Source: Bacteroidia bacterium
GTDB lineage: Bacteria; Bacteroidota; Bacteroidia; UKL13-3
Assembly (NCBI GenBank): GCA_025454875.1
Contig: JALONP010000012.1
Span: 1 to 64,000, forward strand
Direction: 5' to 3'
DNA length: 64,000 nucleotides
Shown: in pieces, positions 53,512 through 63,288 of the stretch
How the letters are laid out: the number at the start of each line of letters is the position of its first letter
Position numbering within the stretch: the stretch's first letter is position 1
Notes under the pieces: model-generated
Database searches by the model: none
Told to the model about the DNA's origin: nothing
The model's input: the letters and a program-made list of their open reading frames with translations, nothing else
Position numbers and translations under genes: made by a program

Positions 53512-56112
53512 ATGAACCTAAATCAATTTACCATCAAATCTCAAGAAGCCATACAACAGGCCCAACAAATTGCTGCTGAATTCACACATCAGTCAATCGA
53601 AACGGGTCACATTTTAAAAGCATTATTGGAAACAGATGAAAATGTCATTTCTTTTTTATTAAAAAAGCTGAATGCGCAACCTCAACGAATTGAGCAAGCC
53701 GTGGATGCTATTATCAATGGTTATCCAAAAGTATCAGGTGGCAATGGGCAATATTTAAGCACAACAGCGAATACGGTTTTAACAAAAGCACAATCATACC
53801 TCAAAGAATTTGGCGATGAATATGTGGCAATTGAGCACTTGCTGCTTGCCTTAATTCAAGGTAGTGATGCTGTTGCAAATTTGTTAAAAGATGCTGGATT
53901 GAATGAAAAGGATTTGAAAAAGGCCATTTATGAATTGCGTGGAGATAAAAAAGTAACCTCACAAAGTGCCGAAGCCCAATACAATGCATTGAATAAATAC
54001 GCTAAAAATTTAAATGATTTAGCCAAAGATGGCAAGCTTGATCCTGTTATTGGTCGTGATGAAGAAATTAGACGCGTATTGCAAATATTGAGTCGTAGAA
54101 CTAAAAATAATCCTGTGCTGATAGGAGAACCAGGTGTGGGTAAAACAGCCATTGCCGAAGGATTAGCTCACCGAATTGTAAATGGAGATGTACCTGAGAA
54201 CTTAAAATCTAAACGTATTTTTTCGTTGGATATGGGCGCACTTATTGCCGGAGCAAAGTACAAAGGTGAGTTTGAAGAACGATTAAAGGCAGTAGTAAAA
54301 GAAGTGATGGATAGTGCAGGAGAAATAATTTTGTTTATCGATGAAATACATACCTTAGTTGGCGCAGGTGGTGGGGGAGAAGGAGCCATGGATGCGGCAA
54401 ATATCTTAAAACCAGCATTGGCTCGTGGCGAGTTACGTTCTATTGGTGCTACTACTTTAGCTGAGTACCAAAGGTATATTGAAAAGGACAAAGCATTGGA
54501 GCGCAGGTTTCAAAAAGTATATGTTGATGAACCCGATACCGAAAGTGCTATTTCTATTTTACGTGGTTTAAAAGAAAGATATGAGGTGCATCATAAAGTG
54601 CGTATCAAAGATGAAGCAATTATTGCTGCAGTTGAATTATCACAACGGTATATAAGCGATCGGTTTTTACCCGATAAGGCAATAGATTTAATGGATGAAT
54701 CAGCTGCCAAATTGCGTTTGGAAATTGATTCTGTTCCCGAAGAGCTAGACCAGTTAGAGCGTAAAATAATGCAATTGGAAATTGAACGTGAAGCCATTAA
54801 ACGTGAAGGCGATGATGGTAAAATACAATTGTTAACTCAAGAAATTGAAAATTTACAGGCCGATAAAAATTCACTGAGGGCGAAGTGGCAAAGTGAAAAA
54901 GAAGTTGTAGATGGCATACAAACAAGCAAGCAACAAATAGAGCAACTTAAACATGAGGCAGATTTGGCAGAACGCAATGGCGATTTCGCAAAAGTTGCTG
55001 AGATCCGATATGGAAGAATCAAAGAAGTTGAAAAGAAGTTGCAAGATTTTAAGCAGCGATTGATAGAACAACAAGGCGATAGCGCAATGGTGAAAGAAGA
55101 GGTAACAAGTGAAGATATTGCTGATGTGGTTTCGCGGTGGACAGGAATTCCTGTAACAAAAATGTTACAAAGCGAACGCGAAAAATTATTGCATCTTGAA
55201 ACAGAACTGCACAAAAGGGTAGTAGGGCAGCATGAAGCCATTGAAGCTATTAGTGATGCAATCCGTAGAAGCAGGGCGGGATTAAGTGATCCTAAAAAAC
55301 CCATTGGCTCTTTCATCTTTTTGGGTACTACTGGTGTTGGTAAAACGGAATTGGCCAAGGCACTTGCGGAGTACTTGTTTAACCAAGATACGGCCATGGT
55401 TCGCATCGACATGAGTGAATACCAGGAGAAACATACGGTAAGCCGTTTGATTGGAGCGCCTCCAGGTTATGTTGGCTATGAAGAAGGAGGTCAGTTAACA
55501 GAAGCCGTGCGCAGGCGTCCATATTCAGTTATTTTGCTTGATGAGATTGAAAAAGCACACCCTGATGTATTTAATATTCTATTGCAAGTATTAGACGATG
55601 GTAGGCTAACCGACAATAAAGGCCGAATTGCCAATTTCAAAAATACCATCATCATCATGACCTCTAATATTGGGTCTACCATTATTCAAGAAAAATTGGA
55701 AGACTATAATGAGTTTAACAAAGAAGATAAAATTGCCGAAGCCAAAGTTGGGGTAATGGATTTGCTTAAACATACCATCAGACCAGAGTTTTTAAATCGG
55801 ATTGATGAAGTGATTATGTTTACACCACTGAGCAGAGAAGATGTGAAGTCGATTGTGGGATTGCAGTTCGAATCCATTAAACGGTTGTTAATGGAACAAG
55901 GATTTGAGTTGAATGCTACAGACGAAACAATTGACTGGTTGGCTCAACTTGGATACGATCCTCAGTTTGGCGCACGGCCTTTAAAGCGTGTTTTGCAGAA
56001 ACGAATCTTAAATGAATTATCAAAGGCAATTTTAGCGGGAACCATCCAAAAAGAATACCCAATTTTAATTACCCTAGATGAAAAAAACCAATTTGTTTTT
56101 AATAACCAATAA
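53512..56112 (+). CDS. clpB: Disaggregase ClpB
   Basis: 866 residues from the ATG at 53512; the track start adds eight unsupported residues. Hexameric AAA+ disaggregase that acts with DnaK. N-domain (1-145), NBD1 with Walker [16 protein letters not shown] and [23 protein letters not shown], the coiled-coil middle domain ([15 protein letters not shown]...[19 protein letters not shown]), NBD2 with Walker [17 protein letters not shown], and the C-terminal dimerisation part. The middle domain separates it from ClpA/ClpC. Confidence 0.97.
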   Translation: MNLNQFTIKSQEAIQQAQQIAAEFTHQSIETGHILKALLETDENVISFLLKKLNAQPQRIEQAVDAIINGYPKVSGGNGQYLSTTANTVLTKAQSYLKEFGDEYVAIEHLLLALIQGSDAVANLLKDAGLNEKDLKKAIYELRGDKKVTSQSAEAQYNALNKYAKNLNDLAKDGKLDPVIGRDEEIRRVLQILSRRTKNNPVLIGEPGVGKTAIAEGLAHRIVNGDVPENLKSKRIFSLDMGALIAGAKYKGEFEERLKAVVKEVMDSAGEIILFIDEIHTLVGAGGGGEGAMDAANILKPALARGELRSIGATTLAEYQRYIEKDKALERRFQKVYVDEPDTESAISILRGLKERYEVHHKVRIKDEAIIAAVELSQRYISDRFLPDKAIDLMDESAAKLRLEIDSVPEELDQLERKIMQLEIEREAIKREGDDGKIQLLTQEIENLQADKNSLRAKWQSEKEVVDGIQTSKQQIEQLKHEADLAERNGDFAKVAEIRYGRIKEVEKKLQDFKQRLIEQQGDSAMVKEEVTSEDIADVVSRWTGIPVTKMLQSEREKLLHLETELHKRVVGQHEAIEAISDAIRRSRAGLSDPKKPIGSFIFLGTTGVGKTELAKALAEYLFNQDTAMVRIDMSEYQEKHTVSRLIGAPPGYVGYEEGGQLTEAVRRRPYSVILLDEIEKAHPDVFNILLQVLDDGRLTDNKGRIANFKNTIIIMTSNIGSTIIQEKLEDYNEFNKEDKIAEAKVGVMDLLKHTIRPEFLNRIDEVIMFTPLSREDVKSIVGLQFESIKRLLMEQGFELNATDETIDWLAQLGYDPQFGARPLKRVLQKRILNELSKAILAGTIQKEYPILITLDEKNQFVFNNQ

Positions 56113-56193
56113 GAAACAGTAAACAAGCACGCTCGGGTGTTCTCTGAAAATAATTAGGTGAAAAGATTATCTTCGATGGGTAATCATTCATTT

Positions 56194-56847
56194 ATGAGAT
56201 TTTTACCGTTTATGCTAATAGGCTTTACGTTTTTATCAAGCCAATGCAAAGAAGAAGAACCGCAAAAGCCGGATCCTATTATTCCAGCGGATACGATTGA
56301 ACAAATTATCCGTATACGAACCAATTTTGGAGATATGCTCATGTGGTTGCATCCCGAAACACCTTTACACCGCAACAACTTTTTACAATTGGCTTCACAA
56401 GGATTATACAACCAAACTACCTTTCATAGGTGTGTTCCAAATTTTGTAATTCAAGGTGGTGACCCCAACAGCAAAGATGCCGATTCAACAAATGACGGTA
56501 CAGGTGGACCTGGTTATACCATTGCTGCCGAAATTGACAGTGCTAAATTTAAGCACATTGCGGGCGCTGTTGGAGCCGCCCGTTTATCGAATAATGTGAA
56601 TCCAACACGCGCGTCTAACGGGTCTCAATTTTACATTGTATTGCCACAAAATGGTACACCATTTCTTGATGGTGAATACACCGTTTTTGGACAAATTTTT
56701 AATGGGTTATCGGTGGCACAACTCATCGTTAGCCAACCTAAAAATCCAATTACTAATAGACCTTACACAAATCAAACCATGCTGGTTGAAGTGATGCCAA
56801 TGAGCCGTGCGTTGTTGCGGGAGCAATATGGATTTGAGGTTCGGTAA
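56194..56847 (+). CDS. Cyclophilin-type peptidylprolyl isomerase, lipoprotein
   Basis: About 217 residues from the ATG at 56194, which gives a sound lipoprotein signal (MRFLPFMLIGFTFLSSQC). ATG 56176 and the track's GTG 56158 are alternatives. Cyclophilin fold: TNFGDMLMWLHPETPLHRNNFLQLAS, TTFHRCVPNFVIQGGDP (catalytic Arg in FHR), GSQFYIVLPQ, and VFGQIFNGLSVAQ. Predicted to assist folding in the periplasm. Confidence 0.9.
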   Translation: MRFLPFMLIGFTFLSSQCKEEEPQKPDPIIPADTIEQIIRIRTNFGDMLMWLHPETPLHRNNFLQLASQGLYNQTTFHRCVPNFVIQGGDPNSKDADSTNDGTGGPGYTIAAEIDSAKFKHIAGAVGAARLSNNVNPTRASNGSQFYIVLPQNGTPFLDGEYTVFGQIFNGLSVAQLIVSQPKNPITNRPYTNQTMLVEVMPMSRALLREQYGFEVR

Positions 56848-56949
56848 CTATTGTGATTAAGTGCAATCACAATTTAACAATCCTACTTTTTTAATTTCTA
56901 GAGAAGTTCAATTTTTAGTTACTTTCGAATGCTATTCAATTTAACCAAT

Positions 56950-58350
56950 ATGAGAAAAGAACATGATTTTTTAGGCGAGCTTGAAATCCCGCAAGACGTA
57001 TATTATGGTGTGCAAACATTTAGGGCCTTGGATAACTTTAACATCACCGGAATTCCGATTTCAAAAGAGCCGCTGTTTATCCAAGCTTTTGGTTACGTTA
57101 AAAAGGCAGCAGCATTGGCAAATAAGGATTGTGGTGTACTTGATTCAAAAATTGCCGAAGCAATTTGTTTTGCTTGCGATGAATTGATTGCTGGTAAATA
57201 TGTAGACCAATTTGTGAGCGATATGATCCAGGGAGGTGCTGGAACCAGTTGCAATATGAATGCGAATGAAGTAATTGCCAATATAGCACTTGAGTATTTG
57301 GGTCATCCTAAAGGAATGTATGATATTGTGCATCCTAATAACCATGTGAATTGTTCGCAGTCGACTAACGATGCTTACCCAACTGCTTTTAGGTTGGCGT
57401 TGTATCGTAAAATGGATGTATACATTTCAGTATTGGATCAATTGCAAAATGCATTTGCGGCTAAGGGTAATGAATTTGCCAATGTTTTAAAAATGGGACG
57501 AACACAACTTCAAGATGCTGTACCAATGACATTAGGTGAGGAGTTTAAAGGGTGGGCAACCACAATCGGAGAAGATATTCAACGCCTAAAAGAAGCGCAG
57601 CGGTTGGTGTGTGAAGTTAATATGGGGGCAACAGCAATTGGAACACGCATTAATGCTCCCGAAGGTTATCCAGAAAAATGTGTGGCCTACTTAACTCAAA
57701 TTTCAGGTATTCCGTGCACACTAGCAGAGGATTTAATTGAGGCGACTTCTGATACAGGTGCCTATGTTCAAATTTCGGGAACCTTAAAACGGAGTGCCAT
57801 TAAAATATCCAAAATTTGCAACGATTTAAGGTTGCTGTCTTCTGGCCCTCGCACTGGTCTCAATGAAATCAATTTACCAAAATTACAGCCTGGGTCAAGC
57901 ATTATGCCAGGTAAAGTAAACCCTGTAATGCCCGAAGCCGTTAATCAAACATGCTATTATGTAATTGGTGCTGATGTAACCATTAGTATGGCTGCTGAGG
58001 CTGGTCAGTTGCAATTAAACGTAATGGAACCTGTTATTGGATTTAGTTTGTTTACCTCATTAACCTATTTGTCGAATGTACTAACATCGCTTATTCATAA
58101 ATGCATCAACGGCATTACTGCAAACGAAGAAGTAAGTAAAAACATGGTGATGAACAGCATTGGGATTGTAACAGCACTGAACCCTATTTTAGGGTACGAA
58201 CAATGCGCTGCCATTGCCAAAGAAGCCCTTGAAACGGGCAAGTCTGTTCACCAAATCGCTGTTGTTGAAGGCAATTTGGTAACACAATCCAAATGGGATG
58301 AAATCTTTTCGGTTGAAAATTTAATCCATCCTAAGTTTATCAATAAATAA
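56950..58350 (+). CDS. aspA: Aspartate ammonia-lyase
   Basis: 466 residues from the ATG at 56950; the upstream 7 codons lack support. Converts Asp to fumarate and ammonia. Fumarase/aspartase superfamily: QDVYYGVQTFRALDNFNITG, GGAGTSCNMNANEVIAN, GRTQLQDAVPMTLGEEF, and the signature loop PGSSIMPGKVNPVMPE with the catalytic Ser. The QDVYYGVQT..NF start and NMNANEV favour aspartase over fumarase. Confidence 0.93.
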   Translation: MRKEHDFLGELEIPQDVYYGVQTFRALDNFNITGIPISKEPLFIQAFGYVKKAAALANKDCGVLDSKIAEAICFACDELIAGKYVDQFVSDMIQGGAGTSCNMNANEVIANIALEYLGHPKGMYDIVHPNNHVNCSQSTNDAYPTAFRLALYRKMDVYISVLDQLQNAFAAKGNEFANVLKMGRTQLQDAVPMTLGEEFKGWATTIGEDIQRLKEAQRLVCEVNMGATAIGTRINAPEGYPEKCVAYLTQISGIPCTLAEDLIEATSDTGAYVQISGTLKRSAIKISKICNDLRLLSSGPRTGLNEINLPKLQPGSSIMPGKVNPVMPEAVNQTCYYVIGADVTISMAAEAGQLQLNVMEPVIGFSLFTSLTYLSNVLTSLIHKCINGITANEEVSKNMVMNSIGIVTALNPILGYEQCAAIAKEALETGKSVHQIAVVEGNLVTQSKWDEIFSVENLIHPKFINK

Positions 58351-58461
58351 GGTTGCTTCGATAGCAAAAAATAGTAGGTTAACATTTGTTTCGAATAAGA
58401 GTTCAACAGAACTTAAAAAATCACATCGTGAATTGTTTGGACAGCTGATGTATACTTAAAG

Positions 58462-59169
58462 ATGGTTGTATTTTTTCAACAAGAATTGACAGCAGGTTTC
58501 ATCACGTTAAGTGAAGAAGAATCAAAACATTGTATTCGTGTATTGCGGATGCAGGTTGGGGATAATGTGCATTTAACCAATGGTAAAGGATTGGTGGCCA
58601 CGGCTGCCATTGCTGATGCGCATCCTAAAAAGTGTGTGCTTAAGGTGATTTCACTTGAACAAAAAGAGCATAACCGTTCATACCAATTCCATTTATATAT
58701 TGCTCCAGCCAAAAACAATGAACGCAACGAATGGCTTATCGAAAAGGCGGTTGAGGCTGGAATTGATTCGATTACATGGATAGAAACGCAACGGAGTGAA
58801 CGGATTAAGATTCCGATGGAGCGTTTTCAAAAAGTAGCGATTGCCGCTATGAAACAGAGTAAACAATGGTATTTGCCATCACTTAAAGGAGTTACTCAAT
58901 TGGATAATGCCTTTCAAGAGGCTGCAACTGCTCATGCGGCTTTGATTGCGTGGTGTGAAACCACTCCTGAAAATTGGATTGGAAACCAACTTCAAAAGGG
59001 AAGCCAACATATTGCCATCATTATTGGTCCGGAAGGTGATTTTACCCAAGCTGAAATTGACAAAGCAAAATCAGTAGGCATCAAACCAATATGGTTGGGT
59101 AATTCTATTTTACGCACCGAAACTGCAGGATTATTTGCATGCATGGCTGTTAAAACAATTTGTTCGTAA
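58462..59169 (+). CDS. rsmE: 16S rRNA m3U1498 methyltransferase
   Basis: 235 residues. SPOUT-fold methyltransferase: N-terminal PUA-like part (HCIRVLRMQVGDNVHLTNGKG), then APAKNNERNEWLIEKAVEAGIDSITW and the knot motif IIIGPEGDFTQAEID...WLGNSILRTETAGLFA. Uses SAM to methylate U1498 of 16S rRNA. Its 3' end lies 10 nt before the DUF4159 gene start. Confidence 0.95.
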   Translation: MVVFFQQELTAGFITLSEEESKHCIRVLRMQVGDNVHLTNGKGLVATAAIADAHPKKCVLKVISLEQKEHNRSYQFHLYIAPAKNNERNEWLIEKAVEAGIDSITWIETQRSERIKIPMERFQKVAIAAMKQSKQWYLPSLKGVTQLDNAFQEAATAHAALIAWCETTPENWIGNQLQKGSQHIAIIIGPEGDFTQAEIDKAKSVGIKPIWLGNSILRTETAGLFACMAVKTICS

Positions 59170-59179
59170 TATTGCACCC

Positions 59180-59833
59180 ATGAATCGAGTAGGAATAATA
59201 CTGTTATTATGTTTTGCTTTTGTATGCTGGGCTCCGCCTGCTTCGGTTAAAATAGCCAAGTTAAAATACAACGGTGGTGGCGATTGGTATGCAAATAAAA
59301 CGTCCCTTCCAAATTTAATTCGGTTTTGCAACCAACAATTAGGCATGCAACTTAATCTCGAAGAAGATATTGTAGCAGTTGGAAGCACTGATTTATTTAA
59401 CTATCCGTTTGTGCATTTAACGGGTCATGGCAATATTGTATTTTCGAACCAAGAAGCCGAAAACCTTCGCACTTACTTAATTGCTGGTGGATTTTTGCAT
59501 GCGGATGATAATTATGGGTTAGATGTGTTTTTTAGAAGAGAAATGAAAAAGGTATTTCCGGAATTGGAGTTTGTAGAGCTTCCTTTTTCGCATCCTATTT
59601 ACCATGGTCCATTTGCATTTGCAACAGGGTTGCCCAAAGTGCATGAGCATGATGGCAAACCACCACAAGGGTTTGGTTTAATTTACAAGGGTAGGCTTGT
59701 TTGTTTTTACTCATACGAATGTGATTTGGGTAATGGATGGGAAGATCCTGATGTGCATAATGACCCAGAACCAGTAAGACGTAAGGCACTTCAAATGGGA
59801 GCGAATATTTTACACTTCGCATTTACACAATAG
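59180..59833 (+). CDS. DUF4159 exported protein
   Basis: 217 residues from the ATG at 59180; the ORF-track start at 59135 lies within rsmE. Hydrophobic leader (IILLLCFAFVCWA). IAKLKYNGGGDWYANKTSLPNLIRF, FVHLTGHGNIVFS, GGFLHADDNYGLD and VCFYSYECDLGNGW match DUF4159, a glutamine-amidotransferase-like fold common in Bacteroidota. No assigned activity. Confidence 0.85.
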   Translation: MNRVGIILLLCFAFVCWAPPASVKIAKLKYNGGGDWYANKTSLPNLIRFCNQQLGMQLNLEEDIVAVGSTDLFNYPFVHLTGHGNIVFSNQEAENLRTYLIAGGFLHADDNYGLDVFFRREMKKVFPELEFVELPFSHPIYHGPFAFATGLPKVHEHDGKPPQGFGLIYKGRLVCFYSYECDLGNGWEDPDVHNDPEPVRRKALQMGANILHFAFTQ

Positions 59834-59853
59834 CTAGAAAACAAGTCAAAAAA

Positions 59854-59874
59854 AATCCCGCTTGAAGCGGGATT
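59854..59874 (-). terminator. Intrinsic terminator of dnaA
   Basis: AATCCCGCT/AGCGGGATT, 9-bp stem with a TGA loop. The A-run on its plus-strand left side becomes a T-run for minus-strand transcripts, so it ends dnaA (stop at 59885). Confidence 0.85.
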
Positions 59875-59884
59875 GTGAATGAGG

Positions 59885-61321
59885 TTAAACCAAATTGATT
59901 TTAATGCGTTTTCCGATTTCTTCGATATCCGCTTTAAACTTCTTATCAGTTTCAATCAAGTCATTTACTGTTTGGCAAGCATGGATTACGGTTGAGTGAT
60001 CGCGGCCTCCAAAATGCATTCCAATGGTTTTAAGCGAAGACTTTGTTAAATCTTTTGCATAGTACATTGAGATTTGACGTGCTTGAACAATTTCACGTTT
60101 GCGTGTTTTTGATTTTACCAAATCAACCGGAATGGTGAAGTAATCACAAACCAATTTTTGGATAAATTCAATTGATATTTCGCGTGACGAATTTTTAACA
60201 AAGTTTTTCAATATCTGTTTAGCCAAATCAAGCGTAACTTCTTTACGGTTAAGCGATGATTGTGCCAGTAACGAAACCAAGGCACCTTGCAATTCACGCA
60301 CGTTTGTATTGATATTGTGTGCTACGTACTCAACCACATCGCGGTTTAAATTAATACCGTCAGCATACATCATATGCTCCAAAATGGCCAGACGCGTTTC
60401 GAAATCAGGAGCTTGCAAGTCGCATGAAAGGCCCCATTTAAAGCGTGACAACAAACGCTCATCCATTCCTTTTAAGTCTTTGGGGGCGCGGTCACTGGTT
60501 AGTATAATTTGTTTGCCAAGTTGGTGTAAGTGGTTAAAGATGGTAAAAAATATTTCTTGGGTGCGTTGTTTGTTTTCGAGGAATTGCACATCATCTACAA
60601 TCCAAACATCAACATGCTGGTAAAAATTGATAAAATCTTGGTTGGAGTTGTTGCGAATCGAATCAACAAATTGGTTGCAGAATTTTTCAACAGGCACATA
60701 CAATACAATTTTGTTTTTGTTGTTCTGCTTAATCATGTTACCAATGGCTTGCACCAAATGGGTTTTACCCAAACCAGTTTCACTAAATACCATCAAAGGG
60801 TTAAATGAGGTACCACCTGGTTTGTTAGCAACTGCATAACCTGCTGAGCGGGCAAGTCGGTTGCATTCACCTTCAATAAAATTATCAAAAGTAAGATTCG
60901 GGTTTAAGTTCGAATCAATATTGATTTTTTTCAACCCAGGAATGATAAACGGATTTTTGATGTTGCTGCTTAAGTTAAGCGGCACGTTCACATTTTGGGT
61001 ATCAGATTTTGCAGTTGTGCTGCCAGGTAAATTCACAACATATGGGTTTGTATTGTTTGTTGAATTTTCTACTATGATATTATACTCTAAACGTGAACCA
61101 GTTCCCAACTCTTGTTTTAATGTTTTTTTGAGTAGGGTTACATAATGTTCCTCTAACCATTCATAAAAAAATTGGCTAGGTACTTGAATCGTTAATACTT
61201 TGTTTTCCAATTTGATTGGTTTGATAGGCTCAAACCAAGTCTTAAAGCTTTGAGGCGATACGTTGTCTTGAATCAGTTTCAAGCAATTGTTCCATACATT
61301 GTCGGCTGTTTTTTCACTCAT
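59885..61321 (-). CDS. dnaA: Chromosomal replication initiator DnaA
   Basis: 478 residues. AAA+ initiator that binds DnaA boxes at oriC. Domain I (WNNCLKLIQDNVSPQSFKTWFEPIKPIKLE) is followed by a variable linker and the ATPase domain with Walker A TGLGKTHLVQAIGN (the usual GGVGLGKT reads SETGLGKT) and Walker B VDVWIVDDVQFLENK. Domain IV has the signature GGRDHSTVIHACQTV. It is preceded by a region with DnaA-box-like sites, so autoregulation is likely. Confidence 0.97.
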   Translation of the reverse strand: MSEKTADNVWNNCLKLIQDNVSPQSFKTWFEPIKPIKLENKVLTIQVPSQFFYEWLEEHYVTLLKKTLKQELGTGSRLEYNIIVENSTNNTNPYVVNLPGSTTAKSDTQNVNVPLNLSSNIKNPFIIPGLKKINIDSNLNPNLTFDNFIEGECNRLARSAGYAVANKPGGTSFNPLMVFSETGLGKTHLVQAIGNMIKQNNKNKIVLYVPVEKFCNQFVDSIRNNSNQDFINFYQHVDVWIVDDVQFLENKQRTQEIFFTIFNHLHQLGKQIILTSDRAPKDLKGMDERLLSRFKWGLSCDLQAPDFETRLAILEHMMYADGINLNRDVVEYVAHNINTNVRELQGALVSLLAQSSLNRKEVTLDLAKQILKNFVKNSSREISIEFIQKLVCDYFTIPVDLVKSKTRKREIVQARQISMYYAKDLTKSSLKTIGMHFGGRDHSTVIHACQTVNDLIETDKKFKADIEEIGKRIKINLV

Positions 61322-61551
61322 CTTTGTTATACTCTTTTCGTCCCGAAAGGTGATACAAAAAATGTGAATAAAAAAATTTTTAGGACAATAAATTTTAATA
61401 GTAGAACAGCTAAAAAGTTAACTGCTTCATGTTCATTGAAGTTTCGATTTTTTGAAATTCGAACATCGAAATTTTAATGTGGAATACCCTGTGGATAGCT
61501 TGCTTTTTTCAAAAAAAATACAAAGCGCTGTGTATAACTGATAAGTGGTTG
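61322..61551. other. dnaA upstream region with DnaA-box-like sites (possible oriC)
   Basis: AT-rich, 230 bp. Three sites resemble the DnaA box complement TGTGGATAA: tgtggaata (61478-61486, two mismatches), tgtggatag (61490-61498, one) and tgtgtataa (61529-61537, matches TGTGnATAA). A/T-runs flank them. The cluster is small and could serve only dnaA autoregulation. Confidence 0.4.
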
Positions 61552-62496
61552 TTAACATGCTTCGGGACAAATGTCTAAAACTTGGGCGCTCATCGAAATA
61601 TCCTTATTTTTCAGGGGTTTAAAGGTGTAATCAATTCGCCCGAGTTGCAATCCTGCCCAACCTACTTGGTTCACCAACACGTCTTTACCAACTAAATTTT
61701 GAACCACCGAGGGTTTGGGTAAAAAGGTATGTGTGTGGCCACCAATAATTAAGTCGATGTATTGGCTTTGTGCCGCCAAGGTTACATCATCTATTTTTGT
61801 GTTTTGGTATTGGTACCCCAAGTGCGATAAACAAATGATCAGATCACATTTTTCTTGTTTTTTAAGTGTTTTGGCAACGGCATTTACATAAGCAACCGGA
61901 GGCAAATAGGTAATTCCATTGTAATTGGCTTCTGGTACCAAACCATTTAATTCAATTCCAACCCCGGTAATGCCAATTTTAAGGTTTCCTTTTTGAACAA
62001 TGGTGTATGGTTTTACAACTTTAGCCAATTCGGTGGTTCCGAAGTCGTAATTGCAATTCACAAAACTAAAATTGGCATGCGGCAATTGGGTTAAGATTCC
62101 AGATATTCCATTATCAAAGTCGTGGTTGCCAAGCGTTACAGTATCGTATCCCATAGCCGACATGAGTTTGTATTCAAGTTCACCCTTGTAGAAGTTAAAA
62201 TAAGGTGTGCCTTGAAAAATGTCACCCGCATCAAGTAACAATACATTGGGTGTTTCGGAGCGAATTTTTGCAATCAATGCAGCTCTGGCTGGGGCACCAC
62301 CTAAGCCTGGGTATTGGCTTCCCGATTTTGGGAATGCCTCAATACGGCTGTGCCAATCATTGGTGTGCAATACGGTTAGTGTTTGCACTGTATCCGCAGC
62401 TAAATCGGCAAATACAGATTGATGCAAAGGTGCCAGGGCACCGAGTGTACTTATCGTTTTGATAAACGACCTACGGTTTACGTTTAATTCGTCCAT
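61552..62496 (-). CDS. 5'-nucleotidase-type metallophosphoesterase, catalytic half with Tat signal
   Basis: 314 residues. Tat motif NRRSFIKTISTLGAL for export of a folded protein, then the UshA-type metal centre: LHTNDWHSRIEAFP, DAGDIFQGTPYFN, TLGNHDFDNG, and GGHTHTFL. The metal ligands are all present. The C-terminal substrate-binding domain normally fused to it is encoded by the preceding gene (62471-63208), with a 26-nt overlap. Likely periplasmic hydrolysis of nucleotides or related phosphates for phosphate and nucleoside salvage. Confidence 0.9.
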   Translation of the reverse strand: MDELNVNRRSFIKTISTLGALAPLHQSVFADLAADTVQTLTVLHTNDWHSRIEAFPKSGSQYPGLGGAPARAALIAKIRSETPNVLLLDAGDIFQGTPYFNFYKGELEYKLMSAMGYDTVTLGNHDFDNGISGILTQLPHANFSFVNCNYDFGTTELAKVVKPYTIVQKGNLKIGITGVGIELNGLVPEANYNGITYLPPVAYVNAVAKTLKKQEKCDLIICLSHLGYQYQNTKIDDVTLAAQSQYIDLIIGGHTHTFLPKPSVVQNLVGKDVLVNQVGWAGLQLGRIDYTFKPLKNKDISMSAQVLDICPEAC

Positions 62497-63208
62497 CAGT
62501 TTTGATTAATAAAGGTGAGTTTTGTTGGATGTATTCCATAATGGCATCACGTACAGTTGTATTGACTAAAAAAGTAGCGATTGGATTTTTAAGCATCTCT
62601 GCTTTATCACCACCATTTGCTAAATAATCAGAAGTAGCCAAAACATAGGTTTGTGTAGTATCTAAAGGCGCATTGCGAATGGTAATGGAATCGGCCTTGC
62701 CATTTTGCAGTTGGTAGCGTATTCCAGCAATGGGCCAACCATCAGCAGCGGCTGTTAGCTGAATAAGTTTATTAAGCTGACTTCCGTTAATTTCTAACAC
62801 GGCTATTTGGTTGTCAAAAGGCATCAGTTCATACACCTGGTTTAAGGTAATGAGTCCACTGTCAATTGCAGCGATGCGAATACCACCATAATTAAACACA
62901 CCTGCATCAATCGGTTTGCCATAACGTTGAGCAGCTTTATTCATTACAGCCTCACAAACAAGGTTTCCTAAGGTGCTTTCAGGTTTGGCTTTGGTTAATT
63001 TGGTTTGTGTAGAGCCTACTACCGTATTCATTTGTGAATCGAGCTTGGCTTTGTATGGCATAATTAATTTAAACAAAGCCGAATCAAATAATTGCAGGCT
63101 ATCAGCATTTACTTTAATGCTGTTGGGTTGGGTTGATACCAATTGGTACTGCTGCTTGCAAGCGATAATCAAAATAACAAAAACAGCAACCGTCCATTTG
63201 TATTTCAT
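62471..63208 (-). CDS. 5'-nucleotidase C-terminal domain lipoprotein
   Basis: 245 residues. Signal with a lipid-attachment Cys (VILIIACKQQ). Contains the substrate-binding signature of 5'-nucleotidases (NYGGIRIAAIDSGLITLNQVYELMPFDNQIAVLE) and TSDYLANGGDKAEML. There is no metallophosphoesterase motif. It is the missing half of the adjacent Tat-exported protein: domains that are one chain in UshA are here two genes in reversed order, with different export routes. Confidence 0.88.
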   Translation of the reverse strand: MKYKWTVAVFVILIIACKQQYQLVSTQPNSIKVNADSLQLFDSALFKLIMPYKAKLDSQMNTVVGSTQTKLTKAKPESTLGNLVCEAVMNKAAQRYGKPIDAGVFNYGGIRIAAIDSGLITLNQVYELMPFDNQIAVLEINGSQLNKLIQLTAAADGWPIAGIRYQLQNGKADSITIRNAPLDTTQTYVLATSDYLANGGDKAEMLKNPIATFLVNTTVRDAIMEYIQQNSPLLIKTDGRIKRKP

Positions 63209-63288
63209 GCTTGCAAGATGATGAAGTTTCAGGTGAAATGGAAATGAAGTTTAGGAAATTAATGCAATGGTATGGATTGTTAAACGAA

